A DNA stretch of 45,949 nt from the NCBI GenBank assembly GCA_944390865.1, contig CALXRC010000017.1:1-45949 (forward strand). The letters are read 5' to 3'. The translations under genes were made by a program, and so were the position numbers. This DNA is from an uncultured Spirochaetales bacterium (GTDB lineage Bacteria; Spirochaetota; Spirochaetia; Sphaerochaetales; Sphaerochaetaceae). Shown piece after piece: positions 22,883 through 31,456 of this stretch (positions are counted from its first letter, which is position 1; each line of letters starts with the position of its first letter). The notes below the pieces were generated by a model, which worked only from the letters and a program-made list of their open reading frames with translations, ran no database searches and had not been told where the DNA came from.

Positions 22883-24425
22883 CGCGTTCAAACTCTTCCT
22901 CTACCGTCTTGTCAGGCTCAGCTGTCAGCAGCGAGACTGCAACTATGAATATGCTTGAGATGATGAAGGCGGGCAGCAGCTCATAGATTGCGAAAATTCC
23001 TCCAAGCGGCTTGATCAGGAAGTTCCAGACAAAGACCATGATGCCGCCTGAAAGCATGCCTGCGACGGCTCCGGCCTTTGTGGTCCTTTTCCAGAAGAGC
23101 GAGAAGAGCATCAGCGGGCCGAAGGTCGCGCCGAAGCCTGCCCAGGCAAAGCTCACGATCGTGAAGATTACGCTGTTCTCATCCAGGGCAATGACAGCTC
23201 CTATGAGTGCGATGACAATGAGCGTCACGCGGGATACGACCATGACCTGGCTGTCATTGGCCTTTCTGTGGAAGACACCCTGAAAAAGATTCTTTGAGAA
23301 GGCTGATGCCGCAATCAGGAGATAGGAGTCAGAGCTGCTTATTGTCGCAGCCAGGATTCCTGCCATGACAAGTCCTGCGAACAGCGGATGCATCAGTGTC
23401 CCGGCAAGGTATGAGAAGATGTTCTCGGCATCAGAGGCATTCGTGAACGCTGTCGGGGCGAAGGCTCTGCCCACAAGGCCTATTGTCACGGCTGACAGCA
23501 GGCTGATGAGCACCCATACTGTTGCGACTCTTCTGCTCTTTTTCAGCTCGTCTGCCTTTCTTATTGCCATGAATCGCAGCAGAACCTGCGGCATGCCGAA
23601 GTACCCCAGTCCCCAGGCAAGCATTGAGAGCACATTGAGAAGAGGATAGGCTTCAGCCTGTCCGAAGACAGGGCCTGATTGTGAGATCACCTGCTGTCCT
23701 GCCTCGTCGAGCACAGGACTTGCCGTAGAGAAGAATTCCAGAAAGCCCGGTATGTTTCTGATGTTCTCAAGCACCTGTCCCACGCCTCCTGCAGCGGCTG
23801 TGCCGGAGACGAGCACGACAATAAGGGCGAAGACCATGATTATGGCCTGCATGAAGTCGCTTGTGCTCTCTGCCAGAAAGCCTCCGAGGAATGTGTATAT
23901 GACGACAAAGGCGACGCCGCACAGCATCATCAGGCGGTAGTCTGCGTTGAAGATTGAGCTGAAAAGCTTTCCGCAGGTGACGAAGCAGCTGGCCGCATAG
24001 ACGCAGAAGAAGATAAGGATGAAAAGGGAAGAGATCGTGAGAATGACTTTCTTTTCCTCATGAAAGCGCTGGCTGAAGAAGTCGGGCAGCGTTATCGCAT
24101 CTCCTGCGATATGGGAATAGTTCCTCAGCCGCCTTGCAACCAGCAGCCAGTTGATGTAGGTTCCCAGCGCAAGACCGATGGCCGTCCAGAAGGCATCTGC
24201 CAGTCCTGTCCAGTAAGCAAGTCCCGGAAGACCCATGAGCAGCCAGCCTGACATGTCGGAGGCCTCGGCTGAGAAGGCTGCGACCCAGGGACCGAGCGAG
24301 CGTCCTCCCAGATAGTAGTTCTCGCTGCTCTGGTTGGCCCGTTTGGCAAAGTAGATGCCGATACCAATGACGACAGACATGTAGAGCACCATTGATATCA
24401 GCATTTGAGCTGATGATGTTGACAT
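22866..24425 (-). CDS. putP: Sodium/proline symporter (PutP-type, SSS family)
   Basis: 519 residues with about 13 membrane helices. LeuT-fold sodium:solute symporter features: YYLGGRSLGPWVAAFSAEASDMSGWLLMGLPG (sodium-site and substrate-site region of PutP), TLPDFFSQRF, YTFLGGFLAESTSDFMQAIIM, ISSSDSYLLIAASAFSKN. Proline is the best-supported substrate from overall resemblance to PutP, though related amino acids are possible. No proline catabolic gene lies nearby. ATG 24425 follows AAGGGGG. Its 3' end overlaps the convergent PII-like gene by 17 bases. Confidence 0.9.
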   Translation of the reverse strand: MSTSSAQMLISMVLYMSVVIGIGIYFAKRANQSSENYYLGGRSLGPWVAAFSAEASDMSGWLLMGLPGLAYWTGLADAFWTAIGLALGTYINWLLVARRLRNYSHIAGDAITLPDFFSQRFHEEKKVILTISSLFILIFFCVYAASCFVTCGKLFSSIFNADYRLMMLCGVAFVVIYTFLGGFLAESTSDFMQAIIMVFALIVVLVSGTAAAGGVGQVLENIRNIPGFLEFFSTASPVLDEAGQQVISQSGPVFGQAEAYPLLNVLSMLAWGLGYFGMPQVLLRFMAIRKADELKKSRRVATVWVLISLLSAVTIGLVGRAFAPTAFTNASDAENIFSYLAGTLMHPLFAGLVMAGILAATISSSDSYLLIAASAFSKNLFQGVFHRKANDSQVMVVSRVTLIVIALIGAVIALDENSVIFTIVSFAWAGFGATFGPLMLFSLFWKRTTKAGAVAGMLSGGIMVFVWNFLIKPLGGIFAIYELLPAFIISSIFIVAVSLLTAEPDKTVEEEFERAKTDL

Positions 24426-24575
24426 ATATCCCCCTTGGAAAGAAGCAGGGCTGTGCTCTGTCCTTTCTGTGTGATTTTCCTTTCTGTGTCAGCAGAACGT
24501 GATTCTGTTAATCATAATCACAGAGGGCCTGCTCTTCAAGGCGGCTGTGATGTGCTTCTGTTTCAGACTGGACGA

Positions 24576-24974
24576 TCAGTCCTCCTCGTAATCGATCCGC
24601 TCGATTCTGAATACAACGGGTCTTGTGCCGTCTGAGCAGCATGCAATCATGGTATTCTCTTCCTTCATCCAGCTTTTCATTATCGAGCCGCCTTCCAGCC
24701 CTGCGTATATGTATCGGGAAATGGCATCCCAGGCTTCAGAACAGAAGGGACGCGAAGGGCCGCCGGCGACAGAGTCAGGATCTCCGTCTGTCTTTGTGAG
24801 CGTATTCAGCCCCATATGCCAGAAATCATCCCTTGAGTCATCACGGAAGAAGACAAACTCGTCCCCTTCATTGTAGCAGGGGCATGCTCCCGCCTCAGGA
24901 TCCGCGCAGTACTGCTTCTGCAGTTCCGGGTAGAGCTTTTTGCCGATTACTGTGACTTTCACTTTGTGCTTCAT
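24576..24974 (-). CDS. TIGR04076 family small protein
   Basis: 132 residues matching the uncharacterised TIGR04076 family: KVTVIGKKLYPELQKQYC near the start, the ACPCYNEGDEFVF cysteine motif, FCSEAWDAISRYIYAGLEGGS, and a late CCSDGTRPVVFRI segment. Cys residues in CPC and CC suggest metal or redox chemistry, but no function is established. Start ATG 24974 follows CAGGAG. No operon partner; the 150 bases to putP hold no further gene. Confidence 0.85.
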   Translation of the reverse strand: MKHKVKVTVIGKKLYPELQKQYCADPEAGACPCYNEGDEFVFFRDDSRDDFWHMGLNTLTKTDGDPDSVAGGPSRPFCSEAWDAISRYIYAGLEGGSIMKSWMKEENTMIACCSDGTRPVVFRIERIDYEED

Positions 24975-25095
24975 GTTTTCTCCTGGCTGATATTATCCTG
25001 TCTGGCCTTTCATTTCCGCAAGCCTGCTGTCCGCTTCCTGCCTGCAGATTGTCATGAAGAGGATAATCTGACAGACTGAAGAAAAAGGAGCAGTG

Positions 25096-25980
25096 ATGAG
25101 CACACCTGTGATCAGAAAAGTAAATGTCAGGCAGATTGTGTCAAAGTCCAGTCTTCCGGCTTGTGAGTACAGTGCCAATCCCTATACCGGCTGCACTCAC
25201 GCATGTGCATACTGCTACGCCTCGTTCATGAAGCGCTTTGTTCCTCACAGCGAGGAGTGGGGGCAGTTTCTTGATGTGAAGTACTGGCCTCCGATTGAGA
25301 ACCCGCAAAGATACAGCGGCAGGGAGATCTTCATCAGCTCCGTCACTGATCCCTACAATCCGCAGGAAGCAGAGTTCAAGAGGACAAGAGCCCTGCTTGA
25401 GGAGCTTAAGGACAGCGGAGCCCGTCTCAGCATCTCCACAAAGTCTGATCTCATCCTGCGCGACATTGAGCTGATTGCAGGCTTTGACGAGCCGCGCATC
25501 TCGTTTTCCATTAACACGCTTGATGAGACCTTCCGCAGCGACATGGACAGGGCAGTGAGCATAAAAAGGCGCCTTGAGGCGATGAAGCTGTTTCATGAGC
25601 GCGGTATAAGGACAACCTGCTTCATATCTCCGATCTTTCCCGGCATTACGGATGTGAAGGAAATCATCATGGCAGCAAAGGACCGCTGCAATCTCATCTG
25701 GCTGGAGAATCTGAATCTCAGGGGTGCCTTCAGGCCTGTGATAATGAAGTACATCAGCCAGAAGCATCCTGAGCTCTATCCTCTGTATGAGCGCATCTAC
25801 ACCAGGCATGATCTGTCTTACTGGCAGGAGCTGGACAGGCAGACTGCCGCTCTGGCAGCACGCCTCGGTCTTGAATACAGGATCAATGACGACAGCATGA
25901 GGAGAGACTTCTCGGATCCTCCTGTCATTGTGAATTTCTTCTATCATGAGAAAATCAGGAAAGGAGCCGGAAAATGCTGA
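25096..25980 (+). CDS. SPL-family radical SAM protein
   Basis: 294 residues. The cluster motif C-x3-C-x2-C (Cys33, 37, 40 in TGCTHACAYCYA) binds a [4Fe-4S] centre that cleaves SAM; NPYTGCTHACAYCYASFM is characteristic of the spore-photoproduct-lyase-like/Rv2578c-like group. Further motifs: ISSVTDPYNPQEAEFKRTRALLEEL, LSISTKSDLILRDIELI, FSINTLDE. A DNA-repair or nucleic-acid role is plausible for the family and is favoured by the overlapping DNA glycosylase gene, but the substrate is unknown. Start ATG 25096 lies five bases after AAGGAG; GTG 25093 is too close. Confidence 0.9.
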   Translation: MSTPVIRKVNVRQIVSKSSLPACEYSANPYTGCTHACAYCYASFMKRFVPHSEEWGQFLDVKYWPPIENPQRYSGREIFISSVTDPYNPQEAEFKRTRALLEELKDSGARLSISTKSDLILRDIELIAGFDEPRISFSINTLDETFRSDMDRAVSIKRRLEAMKLFHERGIRTTCFISPIFPGITDVKEIIMAAKDRCNLIWLENLNLRGAFRPVIMKYISQKHPELYPLYERIYTRHDLSYWQELDRQTAALAARLGLEYRINDDSMRRDFSDPPVIVNFFYHEKIRKGAGKC

Positions 25981-26606
25981 GTTCGCGAGAGCTGTATGAC
26001 AGGCTTGCATCGCTGTTTCCGCTGCGCTGGTGGTCAGATGATCCCTGGACTGTCGTGTATCAGTCTGTGCTTGTCCAGCATACAGCCTGGTCAAATGTGG
26101 AGAAGACTTCCGCCTCTGCAGACCTTTCGCTTTCTGCCGTCAGCGCAATGAGCGATGAAGAGCTTGAGAGGGCAGCAAGGCCGTGCGGATTTGCAAAGGC
26201 AAAGTCAGGGACGATCAGAGCCCTCTCAAGCTGGTATGCATCCGTCAGGACAGAGGCGGACGGCCTGGACACGGATGAGCTGAAAAGCCGGCTTTTGTCC
26301 ATAAAGGGTGTAGGACAGGAGACTGCCAGTGTGATTCTTCTTTACGCCTTCCGCCGTCCTGTCTTTGTGCTTGATGCCTATACGCGCCAGCTGCTTGAGA
26401 GGCTGGGCTTTTCCTTCTCCTCTGACTGCCAGCGCCTTGAGTATCTGGAGAAGGGGCTTGACGGCGATGTCTCTGTTTTCGGGTATTATCACTGGCTCAT
26501 CCTTGAGCTGTGCAAGGCCTGGTGCAGGAAAAAGCCTCTGTGCTCTTCCTGCCCTCTGCGTCAGGACTGCCGCAGAGGCAGCTCTGAGCCGGTTTCTGCC
26601 TCATAA
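25974..26606 (+). CDS. HhH-GPD DNA glycosylase, MagIII/COG2231-like
   Basis: 210 residues of endonuclease III fold. Helix-hairpin-helix at 108-120 (LLSIKGVGQETASV) and catalytic Asp134 in VFVLDAYTRQL. At the position of the EndoIII lyase lysine there is Glu116, as in the 3-methyladenine glycosylase MagIII group, so a monofunctional glycosylase removing alkylated bases is more likely than an AP lyase. A Cys-rich end (KAWCRKKPLCSSCPLRQDC) is compatible with an iron-sulfur cluster. It overlaps the radical SAM gene by seven bases, so the two are translationally coupled. A diverged copy of its 3' end occurs at 27001-27068. Confidence 0.87.
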   Translation: MLSSRELYDRLASLFPLRWWSDDPWTVVYQSVLVQHTAWSNVEKTSASADLSLSAVSAMSDEELERAARPCGFAKAKSGTIRALSSWYASVRTEADGLDTDELKSRLLSIKGVGQETASVILLYAFRRPVFVLDAYTRQLLERLGFSFSSDCQRLEYLEKGLDGDVSVFGYYHWLILELCKAWCRKKPLCSSCPLRQDCRRGSSEPVSAS

Positions 26607-26675
26607 GCTGCCGGCTTTTTCTGCAGCGGAAGCGGCAATAATGTTCACTTCTGTCATTCTGGCGCATAGAGATCA

Positions 26676-27008
26676 TCAAGTGTAAGCTGGATATAGCTTT
26701 CGTCTTTCTTTATCCACGCTTTTCAGGGCTTCTCTCAACAGGGCTGTCTTGCCGACACGCCTTCTCCCATTGCAGTTCTTTTGCGGCTGGAAACCTTGTT
26801 TTAAGTTCATCAATCTCTGCTTTTCGGCCAATGAACTAGTCCCTCTATATACAAGAAAATTTTCTACTAGAATTTTTTCTACTAGAATTTTTTCTACTAG
26901 AATTTTTTCTACTAGAATTTTTTTCTTGTTGTGCTTTTCCCTGCAATATTTTTCTTGGATATGTGGCTTATACAGCTGCCGGCAATAGCTCCCTTCTGCG
27001 CTGTACAA
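26676..27008 (-). pseudogene. Broken P-loop ATPase (DUF234/archaeal-type ATPase) gene remnant
   Basis: One minus-strand frame encodes FIGRKAEIDELKTRFPAAKE, the usual start of these STAND-like ATPases, and a neighbouring frame encodes NGRRRVGKTALLREALKSVD, the Walker A that should follow. They are joined by a frameshift near 26765-26780. Only about 60 of the normal 400-plus residues remain. Upstream, the frame runs through four ILVEK units made by a 15-bp tandem repeat. An intact ATPase of this type is often associated with mobile or defence loci; here it is debris. Confidence 0.75.
26860..26919. repeat. Four perfect 15-bp tandem repeats
   Basis: TTTTCTACTAGAATT repeated four times without change (26860, 26875, 26890, 26905). 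The period is a multiple of three, so on the minus strand it reads ILVEK in frame. It lies at the 5' edge of the broken ATPase gene. Confidence 0.95.
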
Positions 27009-27068
27009 GGCCTGGCCTCTGAAATCCGGACTGCCGCAGAGGCAGCCATGAGCAGGCTTCTGCGGTCA
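27001..27068 (+). repeat. Diverged copy of the glycosylase gene 3' end
   Basis: CTGTACAAGGCCTGG (27001-27015) matches 26508-26522 with one change, and GGACTGCCGCAGAGGCAGC (27028-27046) matches 26564-26582 exactly, continuing with similarity to about 27068. Relative to the gene, about 29 bases are missing between the two blocks. The pair brackets the ATPase remnant. Confidence 0.75.
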
Positions 27069-27090
27069 GTCATGAATAATGGCTCTTTTG

Positions 27091-27708
27091 TCAGCGCACG
27101 AAATTTGTCGCGATTCTTTTCTCTTTTTCCGGCAGGCCGTACTCTTTCTTTCCAAGTGCGATGCTCTTCATCAGGAAGACCATGTTGCGCGCAAGCGTGC
27201 GCATCATCTGCAGGCCTTCCTTGTCTTCTGACGCTTCTCCTTTCTCTCTTCCGTGAATGCCGTTCCAGTACTGGCCTGAGGCAATCGGCATGCCGGATAT
27301 CCCGAAGAACTTGTTCAGTTCATCATAGGTTGCTGTCAGGCCGCCTCTGCGGGCCGCTGCGACAGCCGCACCGACCTTCATCGTCGTATCAAAGGGTATG
27401 CTGTAGAAAAGCCGCTGCAGGAAGGCGACAAGAGAAGCGTTCGCGCTTGCAAAGTAGACAGGCGATGCGACTACGAGTCCGTCAGCATCCCTGAATTCAG
27501 CTGCCGCCTCATTGACCTTGTCGTCAAAGACGCACTTGCCGTTTTTTGCACAGCTGCCGCAGGCTATGCAGCCGCGGACCGCTTCTGTGCCGATGTCTAT
27601 CTGCCTGACCTCAATGCCTTCTTCTCTGAAGACGTTTTCCATTTCCCTGAGTGCGGCAGCTGTGTTCCCGCCTTTGCGCGGGCTGCCGTTTATTATCAAG
27701 ACTTTCAT
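27091..27708 (-). CDS. NADPH-dependent FMN reductase / iron-sulfur flavoprotein family
   Basis: 205 residues of flavodoxin-like fold. N-terminal MKVLIINGSPRKGGNTAAAL binds FMN phosphate; GCIACGSCAKNGKCVFDDKVNE has the Cys-x2-Cys-x5-Cys pattern seen in this family; ASPVYFASANASLVAFLQRL is the flavin-contacting loop. Such enzymes reduce flavins, quinones or nitro compounds in anaerobes. Start ATG 27708 follows GGAGAG. Single gene, just downstream of the fatty-acid operon's terminator. Confidence 0.9.
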   Translation of the reverse strand: MKVLIINGSPRKGGNTAAALREMENVFREEGIEVRQIDIGTEAVRGCIACGSCAKNGKCVFDDKVNEAAAEFRDADGLVVASPVYFASANASLVAFLQRLFYSIPFDTTMKVGAAVAAARRGGLTATYDELNKFFGISGMPIASGQYWNGIHGREKGEASEDKEGLQMMRTLARNMVFLMKSIALGKKEYGLPEKEKRIATNFVR

Positions 27709-27759
27709 GTTTTCTCTCCTTCAGAGCGAAAAATAATAAGCCGGGGCTGAGAAGAAAAG

Positions 27760-27804
27760 AAAAAAAGGGCTGATGAACATCATCGCTGATGCCCGTTCAG
27801 CCCT
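27760..27804 (-). terminator. Terminator of the fatty-acid operon
   Basis: AGGGCTGA (27766-27773) pairs with TCAGCCCT (27797-27804); on the minus strand the stem is followed by TTTTTTTCTTTTC. It lies 25 bases after the last gene of the operon. Confidence 0.8.
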
Positions 27805-27828
27805 GTGATTCCTCCAGAAACTTCTTTT

Positions 27829-29295
27829 TTAAAGCGGGATGTTTCCGTGGCTGCCCGCTTCAGTCCTGCCTGCTGCCATCAGCGCCTGGCTGATGCGCTC
27901 TCTTGTCTGGGAAGGCAGTATGATCTCATCAATCAGATTCTCATGAGCCGCGAACTCGGGACTCATCAGATTCTTCTTGTACTCCCTGATCAGATCCTCA
28001 GCAGGAACGCCTGCGGCGAGTTCCTTCTTGTTGACGATCTTCACAGCTCCTTCTGCTCCCATGACAGCGATCTCGCAGAAGGGGTAGGCAAAGACATGGT
28101 CTGCTCCGATAGCCTTGCTGCCCATGGCGATGTAGGCGCCGCCGAAAGCCTTTCTGACAATGACTGTCACCTTGCATACAGAAGCCTCGGCATAAGCGTA
28201 CAGCAGCTTTGCTCCATGACGGATGATGCCGCCGTGCTCCTGGCTGACTCCAGGCAGGTAGCCCGGGGTGTCAACAAAGGTGATGACAGGAAGGCCGAAG
28301 GCATCAGCAGTGCGCACAAAGCGGCTCATCTTATCTGATGCGTCGATATCAATACAGCCTGCCTTGGCCATCGGCTGGCTTGCCACGACTGCGACAGGAT
28401 ATCCGTTCAGGCGTGCGAAGGCAGTGACAGCATTCATTGCCCAGCCCTGCTGTACCTCCAGAATTGAATTCTGGTCAAAGACACAGGCGATGAGCTTTCT
28501 CATGTCGTATGCGCCTCTCTCACTTTCAGGCAGCACGCTCATGATGTCCCCGCTGTTCTTCACTGGTGCTGCCGGTACTGCCTGCAGGTATGACAGGAGG
28601 CTGCGGCAGGTGCTGACTGCCTCCTTCTCATCAGCTGCGGTGAAGTGGCTGATTCCGCTCTTCTTTCCAAGTGCGTCAGTTCCGCCGAGCTCCTGCATGG
28701 AGACTTCTTCTCCAATGACTGTCTTGATGACTTCAGGACCTGTGATGAACATCTTGGACTTGTCCTGAACGGTGATGATGAAGTCCATCAGTGCAGGGGA
28801 ATAGGAAGCGCCTCCTGCACAGGCTCCGAAGACAATTGCGATCTGCGGAATTTTTCCTGAGCTTTTCACGTTGTTTGAGAAGATTCTTCCATAACCGTCA
28901 AGAGAGGCGATGCCTTCCTGGATTCTTGCTCCTCCGCTCTCAAGCAGTGCGATCACCGGAGCTCCGGCCCTGAGGGCCTGTTCCTGAATTCTTGTGATCT
29001 TGTCTGCATGCACTTTGCCAAGAGAGCCTCCCATGAGAGTGTAGTCCTGGCAGTAGGCGTAGGCAGGCTTTCCGTTGATCTGTCCGTAGGCCGTGATGAC
29101 GGCATCTCCGTCAACACCGGCGCTGCCGCGGGCAAGGGCTCCTGTTTCTGTATAGCTGCCGCCGTCAAAAAGGAGTGCAAGTCTTGCACGCGGAGAGAGC
29201 TTGCCAGTCGAGGCGTACTTCGCCTGGTAACGGGCTGCTTCTGCCTCCGCCTTCTTTTTCATCTCTGCTTCAAAATTCTTTATTTCCTCAGTCAT
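27829..29295 (-). CDS. Acyl-CoA carboxyltransferase (PccB/MmdA-like)
   Basis: 488 residues. Carboxyltransferase fold with two crotonase-like halves; CoA/biotin-site motifs include the LLESGGARIQEGIASLDGYG and GACAGGASYSPALMDFII loops in the first half and FVDTPGYLPGVSQEHGGIIRHGAKLLYAYA plus RKAFGGAYIAMGSKAIGADH in the second. It transfers CO2 between carboxybiotin and acetyl- or propionyl-CoA. Being last in a fatty-acid operon, it could supply malonyl-CoA, but no biotin carboxylase or carrier gene lies in the window, and members of this family also serve propionate or decarboxylase routes. Start overlaps the ligase stop (ATGA). Confidence 0.9.
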   Translation of the reverse strand: MTEEIKNFEAEMKKKAEAEAARYQAKYASTGKLSPRARLALLFDGGSYTETGALARGSAGVDGDAVITAYGQINGKPAYAYCQDYTLMGGSLGKVHADKITRIQEQALRAGAPVIALLESGGARIQEGIASLDGYGRIFSNNVKSSGKIPQIAIVFGACAGGASYSPALMDFIITVQDKSKMFITGPEVIKTVIGEEVSMQELGGTDALGKKSGISHFTAADEKEAVSTCRSLLSYLQAVPAAPVKNSGDIMSVLPESERGAYDMRKLIACVFDQNSILEVQQGWAMNAVTAFARLNGYPVAVVASQPMAKAGCIDIDASDKMSRFVRTADAFGLPVITFVDTPGYLPGVSQEHGGIIRHGAKLLYAYAEASVCKVTVIVRKAFGGAYIAMGSKAIGADHVFAYPFCEIAVMGAEGAVKIVNKKELAAGVPAEDLIREYKKNLMSPEFAAHENLIDEIILPSQTRERISQALMAAGRTEAGSHGNIPL

Positions 29296-30947
29296 TTCCT
29301 TTCCTCTGTCTTTTCTGCTTCCTGCTCTCTCAGCCTGGCCTTTCTTATCTTGCCGCTGATTGTCTTGGGAAGTTCGTCAACAAACTCAATCAGACGGATC
29401 CACTTGTACTCAGCAAGCTTGCTGTTGCAGAAATCCCTGATTTCCTTCTCAAGCTCCCTTGATCCCTCATAGCCTTTCTCCAGCACAATGAAGGCCTTGA
29501 TGGCCTGTCCCCTGAGCGGATCCTCGACGCCGACGACCGAACACTCGAAGACTGCAGGATGATTGATGAGAATGTTCTCGATCTCATAAGGCCCGATGCG
29601 GAAGCCGCCGCTCTTGATGATGTCATCAAAACGGCTGTGGAACCAGAGACAGCCGTTCTCATCCTGCCAGGCTGCATCTCCTGTGTGATATACTCCGCCG
29701 CGCCATACATGGGCATAGAGGTCAGGGTTATCGAGGTAGCCGGCGAAGATGCCGAGTGGCTTTTTTCCGTTTTTCGGGAGAATGACGATCTCTCCGATCT
29801 CGCCGGGCTCTGTGGGACTTCCGTCAGAGTTGACAAGACGCACGTCGTAAAGGGGAGACGGACGGCCCATTGAACCGTCGACGGCCTTCTGCCCTTTGTA
29901 GTTTGCGGCGACCAGGCTTGTCTCTGTCTGTCCGTATCCTTCGTGAAGAATGAGGCCTGTACGCTCCTGGAACTTGTGGAAGATGTCCGGTGAGAGGAAT
30001 TCTCCCGCAGTCGCGGCGCTCTTCAGGCTCGGCATGTCAGGCACTCCCTTTCTGACCAGGTATCTGTATACAGTGGGAGGTGCGCAGAATGAAGTGACCT
30101 TGTACTGGTTGATTATGCTTGCAAGCTGCTTGGGTTCGAAATTGTCAAAGTCAAAAGCCATGACTGCACAGCCTGTGAGCCACTGTCCGTATATCTTTCC
30201 CCAGGAGGCCTTGGCCCAGCCGGTCTCTGCAACCGTGAAGTGCAGTCCCCCGTCTTCTGCCTGCTGCCACCAGCGTGCTGTGACGATATGGGAAAGCGGG
30301 TAGGTGAAGTCATGAATCACTCCCTTGGGATAGCCTGTGGTGCCGCTTGTGAAATAAAGCAGCATCGGGTCTTCAGCCTTTGTCTGGATTCTCTCAAGCT
30401 GGTCTGACTGACCCTGCATTTCCGCACTCAGGTTCCTGAAGTGGTCCCTGTCCTGCTGTACTGTCCACAGGATCGGGCATTCTCTGCCCTTTACTGCCTC
30501 AAGCACGCAGTCTGTGACTCCGCTTTGCGGCGTCACTATGATCGCAGCAGGGCGGGCCGCATCGAAACGGTATGCGAAGTCGCTGGCTGTCAGCATGTGA
30601 GTCACTGGAATCATCACGGCGCCGATGCGGCACAGGGCAACGGCAATGAACCAGTACTCATAGTGCCTCTTCAGGGCCACCATGACCTTATCGCCTTTTT
30701 TTATTCCTGCATTCAGGAAGACATTGGCTGCCTTCACGCTTTCTCTTCTTATGTCTTCAAAGGTGAAGAAATGCTCTTCTCCCTCTGTGTTGCGCCAGAC
30801 AAGAGCCAGTTTGTCAGGCGTTTCTCTGGCTGTCTCGTCTACTACATCGTAGGCGAAGTTGAAATTGTCCGGCCAGGTTATATCTATGCTGACAAGTGCG
30901 CCGTTCTCATCAATTTCTTCGTGTGCGAATTTCTGGTATATGCTCAT
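29292..30947 (-). CDS. Acyl-CoA ligase (AMP-forming, medium-chain type)
   Basis: 551 residues of the ANL superfamily. Motifs: YFTSGTTGYPKGVIHD (P-loop-like), EGYGQTETSLVA, YHTGDAAWQDENG, and catalytic Lys in PKTISGKIRKARLRE. Activates a carboxylic acid to acyl-AMP and then acyl-CoA; overall likeness is to medium-chain or acetate-type ligases, exact chain length not readable. Start ATG 30947 with TTGGAG upstream; the extension to 31007 crosses an intergenic hairpin. Translationally coupled to the carboxyltransferase. In this operon it may feed scavenged fatty acids or short primers into synthesis. Confidence 0.9.
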   Translation of the reverse strand: MSIYQKFAHEEIDENGALVSIDITWPDNFNFAYDVVDETARETPDKLALVWRNTEGEEHFFTFEDIRRESVKAANVFLNAGIKKGDKVMVALKRHYEYWFIAVALCRIGAVMIPVTHMLTASDFAYRFDAARPAAIIVTPQSGVTDCVLEAVKGRECPILWTVQQDRDHFRNLSAEMQGQSDQLERIQTKAEDPMLLYFTSGTTGYPKGVIHDFTYPLSHIVTARWWQQAEDGGLHFTVAETGWAKASWGKIYGQWLTGCAVMAFDFDNFEPKQLASIINQYKVTSFCAPPTVYRYLVRKGVPDMPSLKSAATAGEFLSPDIFHKFQERTGLILHEGYGQTETSLVAANYKGQKAVDGSMGRPSPLYDVRLVNSDGSPTEPGEIGEIVILPKNGKKPLGIFAGYLDNPDLYAHVWRGGVYHTGDAAWQDENGCLWFHSRFDDIIKSGGFRIGPYEIENILINHPAVFECSVVGVEDPLRGQAIKAFIVLEKGYEGSRELEKEIRDFCNSKLAEYKWIRLIEFVDELPKTISGKIRKARLREQEAEKTEERK

Positions 30948-30970
30948 AATGGCTCCAAAATACCCATCCT

Positions 30971-30996
30971 GGGGCTGATGAAGCTCAATCAGCCCT
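30971..30996 (-). promoter_or_regulatory. Intercistronic hairpin between fabZ and the ligase gene
   Basis: GGGCTGA (30972-30978) pairs with TCAGCCC (30989-30995); in RNA sense the loop contains GAGCTTCA. It has no T-run, so it is more likely a processing or stabilising element than a terminator. The same stem appears in the terminator at 27766-27804. Confidence 0.55.
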
Positions 30997-31029
30997 AAGA
31001 TGTTCATATAAAAAGATTTAGATTGGTTT

Positions 31030-31455
31030 TTACTTTTCCGGCTTCTGTGTTATGGCAATGGAGAAGCTTGCGCTGATCGCCAGCCTGTCTCCCACATAGC
31101 CCTTTCCTTCAAGGAAGTAGAAGGGATGGCGCGCCTTTGTCAGCGTCACTTCTGTCCTGAAGTCGTCTCCGGGTAGGACAGAGGAGCGGAAGCGCACTTT
31201 CTCCAGGCCCGCATAGACCGCCAGAGAATTCTCATCGCAGCGGTCTGCGATCAGCACGCAGGCTGACTGCGCGAGGATCTCGCACTGGATGACGCCAGGG
31301 ACGATAGGGTTGCCTGGAAAGTGTCCGCGGAGGAAAAACTCGTCTCCCTTCACGTGGTACAGGCCCTTGGCCACACCGTCTGCGAGCTCCACCTCATCGA
31401 GAAGCAGCATGTCGTCCCTGTGAGGGAGAATCTTCATTATCTCGTCGCGGTTCAC
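31030..31455 (-). CDS. fabZ: 3-hydroxyacyl-ACP dehydratase FabZ
   Basis: Removes water from 3-hydroxyacyl-ACP in each fatty-acid elongation cycle. 141 residues from GTG 31455, eight bases after AGGAGG and three bases after the fabF stop; the ATG at 31437 would cut into the LPHRDDMLLLDEV motif's flank and the long upstream frame is a fabF shadow. Hot-dog fold with catalytic His45 (RGHFPGNPIVPGV) and Glu59 (IQCEILAQ). The operon's only dehydratase; no FabA or FabM is present. Confidence 0.95.
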   Translation of the reverse strand: MNRDEIMKILPHRDDMLLLDEVELADGVAKGLYHVKGDEFFLRGHFPGNPIVPGVIQCEILAQSACVLIADRCDENSLAVYAGLEKVRFRSSVLPGDDFRTEVTLTKARHPFYFLEGKGYVGDRLAISASFSIAITQKPEK

Positions 31456-31456
31456 C

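Noticed and set aside
25141..26094. 317-residue minus-strand frame over the radical SAM gene
   Set aside because: It is the mirror of a gene with clear C-x3-C-x2-C and family motifs; the translated product shows no recognisable features.
26860..26919. Short repeats that might be read as a CRISPR array
   Set aside because: Units are contiguous 15-mers without spacers, so this is a tandem repeat.
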